DNA of 64,000 nt from Gammaproteobacteria bacterium. Its GTDB lineage: Bacteria > Pseudomonadota > Gammaproteobacteria > JAJFJF01. The translations under genes and the position numbers were made by a program. Below, in pieces: positions 21,370-29,618 of this stretch. The notes beneath the pieces are model-generated. The model was not told where the DNA came from. It saw only the letters and a program-made list of their open reading frames with translations, and searched no databases. Position 1 is the stretch's first letter. Each line of letters begins with the position of its first letter. Location of the stretch: assembly GCA_021774255.1 (NCBI GenBank), contig JAJFJF010000008.1:1-64000 (forward strand), in the 5' to 3' direction.

Positions 21370-22974
21370 GTGATGCTTTACGTGCTCTATCTGTGGTGCC
21401 GCAACCTCTTTGTGGGGCTGCTGGGCTGCCTAATTTGCTGCAGCGACACCCGCGACCACAAGGTCTGCACGGCGCTGTGCTGCTCCTACCAGGCGCCTGG
21501 CCAGCCCGCTCAAGGCGAAAGATGCCCGACATGCAGCAGCCGCCTGGCGACGAAGTGGGTCTTTGCTGGCCCTTGTAGCTGCTGCCCTGCGGGGGGCGGT
21601 GGTGGCCATTCTAGTGGTGATACCTGGTGTATTTGGTGGGGGCACCCGCACCACCACCATCATCACCACCACGGCTCCGGCGGTGGAGGGGGCGGTTGCG
21701 GTGATAGCTGCAGCTGCTGCTCGAACCAGTGCTGGAACGATTTCTTCTGCTGGCCGCGTGACCTTGTTGGCAAATGTGTTGGCAGAGGTGAGTGCTCAAC
21801 CGGATCCCTTGAGGCTGGCTGCCAAGACGGCTGCGGCTTTGTTCAGCGCGCCACATGCTGCTGCGAGAATGGTAACTGCCAAGGTGTTGACTGCAAGGGC
21901 TGCTCCGGCGCTGGTGGCTGCGATGGTTGCGGCGGCTGCGGCGGTGGTTGTGGTGGCGGCGGAGGTGGCGGCGATGGTGCTGCTCCCATTCTGATTGTTA
22001 TCGCTGTCATCATTTTGGTGCTGTGTTTTCTGTTTGGTGCGATTCATCTGATCTTCAAGCTCATGGGCAAGCTGATTCAAAAGTGCTACCCACGCCGCTC
22101 TTACTTGCTCTACCTCTGCTGGGCCATGATGGCTGCTGCTTTCTACGGTGGTTGGATTGGCTCTGAGGCTCTGTTTTTCAGCGGCGGCGGAGGCGGTGCC
22201 GACAGCAGCAGCACTTTCAATGGTGACGCCAGCAGCAATGTGACTGGCTTGACCCAAGAGACCGATGACAGCGAAGATGAGGGGCTCCCTAACTGGGCGA
22301 AGTGGACACTGGAAGCCTGCGTTGATTTCGTTATCGCGCAGCTTTGCGTGTTGCTTGTGTTGTGGCGCTTTGAAGCGGCGGTGTCTGAGCCCACGGCTGA
22401 GATGTCTGGCTTTGTGGCAGGCTCTACTCATGACAACGACGCCCCCGCCACGAGCAGCTGTGGGTTTTGGTTTGTTGCCAGCCTGCCGATCTTCTACCTC
22501 AGCTTTTTTGGCGTGGCGAAGCTCTTCAGCCAGGCGCCCAACAGAAGCTTGCTGCGCCAGCCATTTTGGCGTTTTGTGACGCTGATTGGCCTGTGCGGTG
22601 TGGCGGTTGGTGCGGGTATCTTGACCGAGACGGTGTTTTTTGATGCCGTGGGCCGCGAGAACTGGGCCGTCGAGGTGCTGGTGGACGCGTACTTTGCGTA
22701 CGTGGCCTCTGCGTTGGTGGTCTGGCTGCTGGTGTGGTGGAACGCGGATCCCAAGGCGCCGGACACCCAGGGGCGTCTTTCTGAAGATTGGCGTAATTCT
22801 ATGGCGGGCTTCATGGTTGATGACTTCCAGCGGATGTCCGCCGACCCGAGCGCGCCGCCGCAGTCAGGTGAGTGGGGCGTTGCTCTGGAGGGAGGCGTTG
22901 ATGGTGCTCATGTTCAAGGAGGTGGTGGAGGCGGTGTTTTGCCGAGCGCGCCGCCGGCTACTGGCATGCATTGA
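21370..22974 (+). CDS. Cys/Gly/His-rich multi-span membrane protein, candidate secreted effector
   Basis: 534 residues with no family I recognise. Residues 1-25 are hydrophobic. Residues up to about 194 contain 33 cysteines (CC, CxxC and CCC clusters), long glycine runs and eight consecutive histidines (94-101) between Gly-rich linkers. Six hydrophobic spans follow, at about 205-231, 243-270, 315-335, 365-385, 402-425 and 437-458. An acidic Gly/Ser loop lies at 271-305. The tail (460-534) carries two PSAPP motifs. The start is GTG 21370 or ATG 21373 and has no Shine-Dalgarno. GC content is clearly above the surroundings. Other frames are open here because of the GC-rich bias, but only this frame gives well-formed membrane spans. 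The composition is unlike normal bacterial membrane proteins. Metal binding, lipid-modified cysteines or an effector role are all inference. Confidence 0.6.
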   Translation: MMLYVLYLWCRNLFVGLLGCLICCSDTRDHKVCTALCCSYQAPGQPAQGERCPTCSSRLATKWVFAGPCSCCPAGGGGGHSSGDTWCIWWGHPHHHHHHHHGSGGGGGGCGDSCSCCSNQCWNDFFCWPRDLVGKCVGRGECSTGSLEAGCQDGCGFVQRATCCCENGNCQGVDCKGCSGAGGCDGCGGCGGGCGGGGGGGDGAAPILIVIAVIILVLCFLFGAIHLIFKLMGKLIQKCYPRRSYLLYLCWAMMAAAFYGGWIGSEALFFSGGGGGADSSSTFNGDASSNVTGLTQETDDSEDEGLPNWAKWTLEACVDFVIAQLCVLLVLWRFEAAVSEPTAEMSGFVAGSTHDNDAPATSSCGFWFVASLPIFYLSFFGVAKLFSQAPNRSLLRQPFWRFVTLIGLCGVAVGAGILTETVFFDAVGRENWAVEVLVDAYFAYVASALVVWLLVWWNADPKAPDTQGRLSEDWRNSMAGFMVDDFQRMSADPSAPPQSGEWGVALEGGVDGAHVQGGGGGGVLPSAPPATGMH

Positions 22975-23364
22975 AAAAAGAAGCAAAAAACAAAAAGAGA
23001 TCTGAAACCCGCTACTGAAATTTTTGGCATGTTCTTATCGCAAGGATCTATTCATTTGAGACGCGTCTTGATTGAGGGCTTAAAAACATAAGAAGGTAGG
23101 AGAAAAGAAACATTCTGTTTTAAAAAAACAATTTAATTTAACATAATGTTTTTATGCCCTCTTCAAGAGAGCGCAGGGTATGTTTAAGGATTTTCTAAAA
23201 AATTAGAGTGACTTCCTCTTCCCTTAAAGGAGGCGAGGAGCATGTTTGGAGAGCGCCTTGCGGTCTTCCTACTGGTCGCTCGAAGCTTTAGCGTAGAGGG
23301 ACGCCAAGGCCTCAGGAGGGAAGTCGCGAAGTAGATGTAGATGGTGGCTTTTCTAAGGAATTGC
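22975..23364. other. intergenic region with a 116-bp palindromic segment
   Basis: No gene is seen. After the stop of the Cys-rich gene comes an A-rich stretch and then AT-rich DNA. A segment at 23210-23325 has short inverted ends (GACTTCC at 23210 and GGAAGTC ending at 23325) and several internal GC-rich half-palindromes. It resembles a small non-coding repeat element. The region ends at the second copy of the GGGGAGAG palindrome. Confidence 0.4.
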
Positions 23365-23408
23365 TCCCTCTCCCTTAAAGGGGAGAGGGCTGGGGTGAGG
23401 GGTTATTT
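23365..23408. repeat. CTCTCCCC/GGGGAGAG palindromic repeat, copy 2
   Basis: CCCTCTCCCTTAAAGGGGAG pairs with itself and is followed by AGGGCTGGGGTGAGGGGTT, as in the copy at 18059. It ends 10 bp past the phhB stop codon. Both copies face the 3' end of a minus-strand gene in the same orientation. Confidence 0.7.
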
Positions 23409-23418
23409 TTTTGTGACG

Positions 23419-23748
23419 CTAGATCAACGCATCTACTTTTGCGGCGCAGATAAAATCATTCTCAGTCAAACCATCAACAGCATGCGTGGTAAAGTTCACC
23501 GTGCAGCGGTTATAGCTCACTTCCATATCAGGGTGGTGGCCTTCTTGGTTGGCTATCCAGGCGACGGCATTCGTAAATGCCATGGTTTTCCCATACCCTT
23601 TAAATTGAAACGTTTTGCTGATCATGTTTTCAGCGCCGTTTAATGTCCAACCCTGCACTTGTTTCAGCAATTTATCAACTTCTTCAGATGATAAAGCAGG
23701 GGTGCCGCCTTCGCAGACTTGGCAGGTTTTGCTGGTCAATGTTTCCAT
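23419..23748 (-). CDS. phhB: PhhB, pterin-4a-carbinolamine dehydratase
   Basis: 109 residues. The family core is clear: WTLNGAENMISKTFQFKGYGKTMAF followed by NQEGHHPDMEVSYNRCTVNFTTHAVDGLTENDF, which holds the active-site histidines (GHHP and TTHA). It recycles the tetrahydropterin cofactor used by phenylalanine hydroxylase. It lies 52 bp downstream of phhA on the same strand, the usual phhAB pairing. A ribosome binding site (CGGAGT) precedes the start. Confidence 0.95.
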   Translation of the reverse strand: METLTSKTCQVCEGGTPALSSEEVDKLLKQVQGWTLNGAENMISKTFQFKGYGKTMAFTNAVAWIANQEGHHPDMEVSYNRCTVNFTTHAVDGLTENDFICAAKVDALI

Positions 23749-23800
23749 AATAATAAACTCCGGTGGTCGATAGGGTAGCCAATGGCTAGGCTATTTATTG

Positions 23801-24604
23801 TTATTCGTTATTGTCTTCTTTTGGGGGGTAAGTCGGTGGATGCTGCCCCAATTTTCTTGCTTGATGAATACAATCGCATAAATCCACTTCTTTTACTGTG
23901 GTAAACAATTCTTCAAGACTGTCGATCACAAAATACACTGTTTGCAAAATATCAATACGGTAAGGGGTACGTAGTGCATCGATGATATCAAACGGTCTGC
24001 GCTCAGGAATGTCACTTTCTAGCGCATAGGTATTTTCTTCAATCGATGAAATAATACCGGCGCCATAATTACGCAGGCCTTTATCCGTATTGATCAAACC
24101 AAATTCAATCGTGTACCAGTAAAGCCTGGCAAGCATAGGATGGTATTGTGGATCGGTTTGATGACTAAACTGTGCGTAAAGTTTAATAAAGTCGGCATAA
24201 AATGGATTGGTGAGCAGAGGGCAGTGGCCAAATATTTCATGAAAAATATCGGGCTCTTCTAAATAATCTAACTCATCGCGGCGACGAATAAAGGTGGCGA
24301 CAGGGAATTGGCAATTTGCCAGCAATCCAAAAAATTTGTCGTAAGAAATCAGCGCCGGCACCGGCGCAACAGACCAACCGGTCGCTGCTTGAAGCGTTTT
24401 AGAAACGTCGGGCAGTTGCGGAATGCGATCGTGCGGTAAGTCTAATTTCTCAAACCCCACCATAAAGTCATCACAAGCACGATTTTCAATGAGTTTAAGC
24501 TGGCGTGTTGTTAACGTACGCCAAATAGCATTTTCGTCAGCCGTGTAATCGACGTAACCTTTGGCGTCTGGCTTTTTAGAAACGTAGCTAGTTTGTTTTG
24601 CCAT
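23801..24604 (-). CDS. phhA: PhhA, phenylalanine-4-hydroxylase
   Basis: 267-residue non-haem iron, pterin-dependent enzyme that turns phenylalanine into tyrosine. The iron-binding histidines are in DIFHEIFGHCPLL (HxxxxH), with the third ligand, Glu, in YWYTIEFGL. RRDELDYLEEPD is the pterin-loop region. It is a bacterial single-domain form without the regulatory ACT domain of animal enzymes. It forms an operon with phhB downstream, and the membrane/cold-shock gene lies 11 bp upstream on the same strand. Confidence 0.96.
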   Translation of the reverse strand: MAKQTSYVSKKPDAKGYVDYTADENAIWRTLTTRQLKLIENRACDDFMVGFEKLDLPHDRIPQLPDVSKTLQAATGWSVAPVPALISYDKFFGLLANCQFPVATFIRRRDELDYLEEPDIFHEIFGHCPLLTNPFYADFIKLYAQFSHQTDPQYHPMLARLYWYTIEFGLINTDKGLRNYGAGIISSIEENTYALESDIPERRPFDIIDALRTPYRIDILQTVYFVIDSLEELFTTVKEVDLCDCIHQARKLGQHPPTYPPKEDNNE

Positions 24605-24615
24605 CTTATTGTTGT

Positions 24616-25068
24616 TTACTCGTCGTTTTTCACGACGGTAATATTTTCTGCCTGTAAGCCTTTCTCATCTTTTGTGACCGTGAAGCTCACGCGCTGCCCT
24701 TGCGAGAGTGAACGGCGGCCACGCTGTGACTTGCCTTTAATGGCACGGTAGTGTGCAAAAATTTCATCACCTTGGTCGCGTAAAATAAAGCCAAATCCTT
24801 TGGTGGAGTTAAACCATTTCACGGTGCCCATTTCTTTTTTTGAAGAAACGGTTGTTTTGCCACCTTGCGCCGTGACCCAAGCAGCCGTTATCAAGCTGCC
24901 AACAAAGAGGACGGCAAACGCGAAAATAACATCAAAGAGATTAACGGCTGGCAGGCCAGGGAGTGTAATGATGTTGTGAGGTAAGTCGATAGCCTGGTAG
25001 ACAAGTACAGCCGGTAAAGAAAGTAATAAGCTGATAATGAAACTGCGAATGAAAATACGTAAACCCAT
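24616..25068 (-). CDS. membrane-anchored cold-shock-domain protein
   Basis: 150 residues. Two hydrophobic segments fill the N-terminal part: IFIRSFIISLLLSLPAVLVY (about 5-24) and VIFAFAVLFVGSLITAAWV (about 48-66). Residues about 80-145 are a cold-shock domain with MGTVKWFNSTKGFGFILRD (RNP1-like) and DEIFAHYRAIKG (RNP2-like). The insert GKSQRGRRSLSQGQRVSF is basic. The best-known cold-shock/membrane fusions (CSD plus DUF1294) have the opposite order, with the OB domain first. Here the nucleic-acid-binding domain would face the cytoplasm from a two-span anchor. It lies 11 bp upstream of phhA and may be co-transcribed with it, but no functional link is evident. Confidence 0.75.
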   Translation of the reverse strand: MGLRIFIRSFIISLLLSLPAVLVYQAIDLPHNIITLPGLPAVNLFDVIFAFAVLFVGSLITAAWVTAQGGKTTVSSKKEMGTVKWFNSTKGFGFILRDQGDEIFAHYRAIKGKSQRGRRSLSQGQRVSFTVTKDEKGLQAENITVVKNDE

Positions 25069-25210
25069 GGTGATCCCAATAAAATAAATAATTAATTATA
25101 AGTAGTTAATAATGAATAAAAAACGAATAAAATAAGACTAAAATATAAACTCAATATGAAAATTTATACAGCCTCTAAGGTTATCATGAGTCAGAATAGA
25201 CCGCTAGTTT

Positions 25211-25774
25211 TTAAAGTAAACCTAGCTGTAACCTAGCCGCCTCTGACATTCTTTCTTGCTGCCAGGGTGGGTCGAAGGTGAGGGTGACATCGACATTGTT
25301 GATGTGCGGGATCTGCTTGAGCTTCATTTCGACATCGTACTGCAAAACAGGGCCCATGCCGCAGCCAGGGGCGGTGAGGGTCATGGTGATATCGATATTA
25401 AATTGGTTGGCGTCGGTGGCATTGACCTTACAATCGTAAATTAAGCCTAGCTCAACGATATTGACGGGAATTTCTGGGTCAAAGCAGGTTTTCATCAGCT
25501 CCCAGGCAGCGCTTTCGATAGCGTCAGCACTGGCGTCAACATGATCCAAGTTAACCGGTAAGCGCTCGGGTGTTTTGCCCAGGGCATCGGCATCAGCGCC
25601 GGCAATACGGGCCATGTGGCCGGTGTCGGTGATGATGGTGTAAGCGCCGCCAAGGGCCTGCTGAATCATCACGGCGGTGCCTTGTGGCAGTGGCAGCGGT
25701 ATGCCGTCAGGAATGCGAATGGCATTGACGTCGCGTGATAAGTGAATAAAAGTATTAGAAGTCGATGTTGTCAT
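25211..25774 (-). CDS. sufT: SufT, Fe-S assembly auxiliary protein (DUF59/MIP18 family)
   Basis: 187 residues. The C-terminal DUF59 domain begins near residue 85 (WELMKTCFDPEIPVNIVELGLIYD) and contains TMTLTAPGCGMGPVL with the conserved cysteine, then VTLTFDPPW. The N-terminal ~75 residues are the extra domain seen in SufT. It helps Fe-S protein maturation. It is the last gene of the suf operon, 8 bp after sufU. Confidence 0.92.
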   Translation of the reverse strand: MTTSTSNTFIHLSRDVNAIRIPDGIPLPLPQGTAVMIQQALGGAYTIITDTGHMARIAGADADALGKTPERLPVNLDHVDASADAIESAAWELMKTCFDPEIPVNIVELGLIYDCKVNATDANQFNIDITMTLTAPGCGMGPVLQYDVEMKLKQIPHINNVDVTLTFDPPWQQERMSEAARLQLGLL

Positions 25775-25782
25775 GGTATAGG

Positions 25783-26232
25783 TTATTCGGTGGTGATCAG
25801 TGCGTTTTCTTTATTCACAGCCGCCTGAAAAGTATGCCAGGCAAGCGTGGCGCATTTGACGCGTGTGGGAAACTCCCGTACGCCGGTTAATACATCTAAT
25901 TTGCCCAAATTTTGGGCAGCGGCTTCTTCGTTATCATCTGTGATTTTGGTATGAAAGTGTGTAAATAACGTTTTTGCCTCAATGACAGTTTTGCCTTTTA
26001 AGGCTTCTGTCATGAGCGAAGCAGAGGCGGTTGAAATCGCGCAACCTTGGCCGGTGAAACTCACGTCTTCAATGATATTATCGTTGAGCGTCACATACAC
26101 ATCGACTTGATCGCCACATAAAGGATTGTGGCCCTTGGCTTGGCAAGGGGTATCAAGGGTGTGGTAATTGCGTGGCTGGCGATTATGGTCCAGCAAGACT
26201 TCTTGATAAAGCATCATTAAGTGATCGTTCAT
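25783..26232 (-). CDS. sufU: SufU, sulfur-transfer/scaffold protein of the SUF system
   Basis: 149 residues. The IscU-like fold has its three cysteines in place: NPLCGD, GQGCAISTASASLM and RVKCATLAW. The insert between the second and third cysteines is the mark of SufU rather than IscU. SufU accepts persulfide sulfur from SufS. No sufE or sufA is present in this operon, consistent with SufU taking over from SufE. It overlaps sufS by 4 bp. Confidence 0.93.
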   Translation of the reverse strand: MNDHLMMLYQEVLLDHNRQPRNYHTLDTPCQAKGHNPLCGDQVDVYVTLNDNIIEDVSFTGQGCAISTASASLMTEALKGKTVIEAKTLFTHFHTKITDDNEEAAAQNLGKLDVLTGVREFPTRVKCATLAWHTFQAAVNKENALITTE

Positions 26233-27437
26233 CGTGCTAAGAACTCCTGTGTTTTGGCCAGCGCCATAATAAAGGTATCGATTTCTGCTTCGGTATTATA
26301 AAAAGAAAAAGAAGCGCGTGCCGTGGCGGGCAGACCTAAGCGTTCCATCAGTGGCATGGCGCAGTGATGGCCGCTGCGGATAGCAATGCCGTATTGGTCG
26401 AGTATGGTGGCAATATCATGTGGATGAACGCCTGCTAAGGCAAAAGACAAAATGCTGGCCTTTTCTTTTGCGGTGCCGATAGGCGTGAAACCGGGCAATT
26501 TGGCGGTTTCGTTTGTTGCGTAGTTGAGCAAGGCTTGTTCGCGCTGTTGTATTTTATCAAGCCCAATGTTTTGCAGGTAAGCAATGGCGGCCCCCAAACC
26601 AATGGCTTCTGCAATGGCGGGGGTGCCGGCTTCAAATTTTGCAGGCAGCACATTGTAAGTGGTGCCTTCCGTGAAACTCACGCTAGCAATCATATCGCCG
26701 CCCCCTTGGTAGGGTGGCATAGCCTCTAGCCATTTTTCTTTGCCATACAACACGCCAATGCTAGTCGGGCCATAGATTTTATGGCTTGAAAAGGCATAGA
26801 AATCACAATCCAGCGCTTGTACATCAATATTCATGTGTGGCGCGGCTTGCGCGCCGTCGACGAGCACGGGAATATCGCGTGCGTGAGCAGCTTCAACTAT
26901 TTTTTCAATGGGGTTAATGGTGCCCAGTGCATTAGAGACATGGCCTATTGCGATTAAGCGTGTGCGATCGTTGAGTAGCGCGCGGTATTCGTCAAAGCAG
27001 AGCTCGCCGGCATCATTAATGGGAATGATCTTTAATTTGGCGCCTGCTTGTTCGCACACTATTTGCCAAGGGACGATATTAGCATGATGCTCCAGGTGTG
27101 AGATCACAATTTCATCACCGGCTTGCAGGCGGGGGCGGGCAAAGCTTTGCGCGACAAGATTGATAGCATCGGTGGTGCTGCGCACAAAAAGGCATTCTTT
27201 TTCACTGGGCGCATTGATAAAGTCGCGCACACTTTTACGGGTTTGTTCGTAAGCGTGGGTGGCTTCTTCGCTTAAGCGGTGAATACCGCGGTGCACATTG
27301 GCATTGTATTGGCGATAATAGTTATCCATCGCGGTGAGCACTGCTTCTGGCTTTTGTGTGGTCGCCGCATTATCGAAGTAAACGAGTGGGTGCCCGTGTA
27401 CTTGTCTGGCTAAAATGGGGAAATCTGCTCGGTTCAT
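26229..27437 (-). CDS. sufS: SufS, cysteine desulfurase
   Basis: 402-residue group II cysteine desulfurase. The PLP lysine is in FSSHKIYGPTSIGVLYGK. The catalytic cysteine is in IRSGHHCAMPLM, the short active-site loop of group II enzymes. VYFDNAATTQKP at the N terminus and VRSTTDAINLVA complete the PLP site. It supplies sulfur to SufU for cluster assembly on SufBCD. It overlaps both sufU and sufD by 4 bp. Confidence 0.96.
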   Translation of the reverse strand: MNRADFPILARQVHGHPLVYFDNAATTQKPEAVLTAMDNYYRQYNANVHRGIHRLSEEATHAYEQTRKSVRDFINAPSEKECLFVRSTTDAINLVAQSFARPRLQAGDEIVISHLEHHANIVPWQIVCEQAGAKLKIIPINDAGELCFDEYRALLNDRTRLIAIGHVSNALGTINPIEKIVEAAHARDIPVLVDGAQAAPHMNIDVQALDCDFYAFSSHKIYGPTSIGVLYGKEKWLEAMPPYQGGGDMIASVSFTEGTTYNVLPAKFEAGTPAIAEAIGLGAAIAYLQNIGLDKIQQREQALLNYATNETAKLPGFTPIGTAKEKASILSFALAGVHPHDIATILDQYGIAIRSGHHCAMPLMERLGLPATARASFSFYNTEAEIDTFIMALAKTQEFLAR

Positions 27438-28678
27438 TTCGTCAAATAATCTCTCAGTGCTTCTATCCCAATAGGCGCAATAATTTCACCAGCAAACGCA
27501 TCCGTGAGAAGTCCTTTCGCCTCATCATGGCTTAAGCCGCGGCTTTGTAGATAAAATAACGCGGTTTCATCCAGCTGGCCGACGGTGGCGCCGTGATTGC
27601 ATTTAACGTCGTCTGCGTAAATTTCTAATTGTGGTTTGGTGTTGATTTCAGCGCGCGGCGACAGCAATAAATTGTTATTAATTTGTTTGGCCGTGGTTTT
27701 TTGTGCCTGTGGGTGTACGTGAATACAGCCATTGAGCACGGCGGTGGCCTGATCGTTGATTAAACCTTTATAGTGTTGCTCACTGTGGCAATCGCTCACA
27801 TGGTGTGACACGCGCACTTGGTTATCATGGTGTTGCTTATCGTTGCTGCGGTATAGGCCATGCAAGTAACAGGCGGCACCCGAGCCACTCAAATTGACTT
27901 GTAAATCAGTGCGCGCAAGTGCGCTGCCATTATCGTATTGCAGGTTATGAAACGCACTGCCGCGTGCTTGCTCAACGGTTACCTGGCTAATATGCGTGGC
28001 ATGCTCGCTTTCTTGTTGCAGGCGATGATGCTGCAGTGAGGCATTTTCATGCAAATGGAGTTGTGTATTGGCATTGGTCAAGTAAGTAATGTTGTCTACG
28101 CTGGCATAGACTTCGACGATGCTCGCTTTTGCGCCGGCTTCAATAACAATATGAGTGTGGGGTGCCGTGAGCACATTATCTGTTGTGCTAATGTAATAAA
28201 TATAAATAGGGGTGGCAGGCGCGGTGTCTTTTGCAATGCGCAGCGTGGTACCATCTTGCGCAAAACTTTGATGCAAAAGCGAGAAGGGCGCTGCGTTGCT
28301 CGCTTCATCAGCGAAAAGGTTTTGCAAAGGTGCTTGATGTGTGGCTAAGGGCGCAAAATCAACGCCACGGGCAGCCGTGTGAAGGCTATGTGCAGGCGCG
28401 TAGTGGCCATCAATAAAGATAAAGGCGGTCGCTTGTTTATCGATAATCACTGATGCAAATTTTGCGGCGTCGATATTAGGCGCGCGGGCAGCGATGTTGA
28501 AATTTTGAGTGTGCAAGCCGCTGACGTCAGTGTACTTCCAGGCTTCCACACGGCGGTTGGGCAGGCCGATCGCTAAAAAGCGCTCAAAGGCGGCTTTTTG
28601 CTCAGCGTGCAGGGCGGAAGGCTGCTTAGCCGTTAACTGCTCGAAGGCATTGTTAAAATTCTTGAGTTCTACTGACAT
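27434..28678 (-). CDS. sufD: SufD, Fe-S cluster scaffold subunit
   Basis: About 414 residues from MSVELKNFNNAFEQL. This start follows GAGGGAA by 6 nt and lies just after the sufC stop, which makes it preferable to the ATG 24 bp upstream. RVEAWKYTDVSGLH near the N terminus, then the right-handed beta-helix core, and the C-terminal DDVKCNHGATVGQLDETALFYLQSRG are SufD signatures. It forms the SufBC2D complex with SufB and SufC. Confidence 0.94.
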   Translation of the reverse strand: MSVELKNFNNAFEQLTAKQPSALHAEQKAAFERFLAIGLPNRRVEAWKYTDVSGLHTQNFNIAARAPNIDAAKFASVIIDKQATAFIFIDGHYAPAHSLHTAARGVDFAPLATHQAPLQNLFADEASNAAPFSLLHQSFAQDGTTLRIAKDTAPATPIYIYYISTTDNVLTAPHTHIVIEAGAKASIVEVYASVDNITYLTNANTQLHLHENASLQHHRLQQESEHATHISQVTVEQARGSAFHNLQYDNGSALARTDLQVNLSGSGAACYLHGLYRSNDKQHHDNQVRVSHHVSDCHSEQHYKGLINDQATAVLNGCIHVHPQAQKTTAKQINNNLLLSPRAEINTKPQLEIYADDVKCNHGATVGQLDETALFYLQSRGLSHDEAKGLLTDAFAGEIIAPIGIEALRDYLTK

Positions 28679-28688
28679 AAGATTTCCC

Positions 28689-29435
28689 TCATGCCTCCTC
28701 ATGTAACCACTGATACCCTTGCTCTTCCAAGGTCAAGGCTAATGCATAATCGCCTGATTTCACAATTTGCCCATGCATCAGCACATGTACAAAATCAGGT
28801 TTCACGTAATTTAATAAGCGCTGATAATGTGTGACCAAAATAATGGCGCGTTCAGGTGCGCGGTGCGTATTAATTGCTTCTGATACGACTTTTAAAGCAT
28901 CGATATCGAGCCCGGAGTCGGTTTCGTCGAGCACCGCCAGCTGCGGTGCCAGCACACTCATTTGTAACATTTCATTGCGTTTTTTCTCGCCGCCTGAAAA
29001 GCCTTCGTTCACCGGGCGGTGGAGCATCTCATCGGTCATGCCAAGGGCCTGCATTTTTTCTTTGACCAGCGTGAGAAAATCCATGGCGTCGAGCTCAGGC
29101 TCGCCACGTTGTTTGCGTTGTGCATTAAACGCCGCTTTTAGGAAAAATAAATTATTCACGCCTGGGATTTCTACCGGGTACTGAAACCCTAAAAACACAC
29201 CGGCGACGGCGCGCGCTTCAATCGGCAAATCTAATAAATTTTGCCCTTGGTAATCAATTTGCCCGCCCGTGACTTCATAATCGTCATGGCCTGCAATCAC
29301 TTTGGCCAGTGTGCTTTTGCCCGAGCCATTGGGCCCCATGATGGCATGCACTTCGCCCGGGTTAACGGTGAGGTTAATCCCTTTTAAAATGGGTTTGTCG
29401 TCGACATTAACGGTCAAATCACAAATGCTTAACAT
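28689..29435 (-). CDS. sufC: SufC, ATPase of the SufBCD complex
   Basis: 248-residue ABC-type ATPase without a membrane partner. Walker A is GPNGSGKSTLAK, the signature motif is EGFSGGEKKRNEML and Walker B is LAVLDETDSGLDIDAL. The SGGEKKRNE signature is characteristic of SufC. It is separated from sufB by 182 bp that hold a palindromic repeat, whereas the rest of the operon is tightly packed. Confidence 0.97.
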   Translation of the reverse strand: MLSICDLTVNVDDKPILKGINLTVNPGEVHAIMGPNGSGKSTLAKVIAGHDDYEVTGGQIDYQGQNLLDLPIEARAVAGVFLGFQYPVEIPGVNNLFFLKAAFNAQRKQRGEPELDAMDFLTLVKEKMQALGMTDEMLHRPVNEGFSGGEKKRNEMLQMSVLAPQLAVLDETDSGLDIDALKVVSEAINTHRAPERAIILVTHYQRLLNYVKPDFVHVLMHGQIVKSGDYALALTLEEQGYQWLHEEA

Positions 29436-29473
29436 ATATCTATTACCTTTGTTTGCTACAGTCTATCTATTCT

Positions 29474-29618
29474 ATGACTTCTTTTGAAACTCGCTGTGGC
29501 GAGTGAAGTGCAAGGCGCGAGGCGCACAGAACCGGAATGGACTTGTAGTCCATGAGGATTCGAGCACCACAGCAACGAAGCAATTCGCCACCACAGATAG
29601 AGTTTCAGGTGAAGTCAT
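29474..29618. repeat. dispersed palindromic element, copy 2, inside the suf operon
   Basis: The core (about 29490-29600) matches the element at 145-286 almost base for base: GCGAGTGAAGTGCAAGGCG, GCACAGAACCGGAATGGAC and GTCCATGAGGATT. The outer arms are ATGACTTC-tttt-GAAACTC on the left and the reverse complement ending GAAGTCAT on the right, so they are inverted repeats but of different sequence from copy 1. It fills the sufB-sufC gap and its right end touches the sufB stop codon. Confidence 0.75.

Noticed and set aside
21563-22431. Other long frames over the Cys-rich gene (plus strand 21563-21994, minus strand 21796-22431)
   Set aside because: They are runs of Ala/Val/Ser caused by GC-rich Gly/Cys codons. 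Only the 21370 frame continues through all six well-formed membrane spans.
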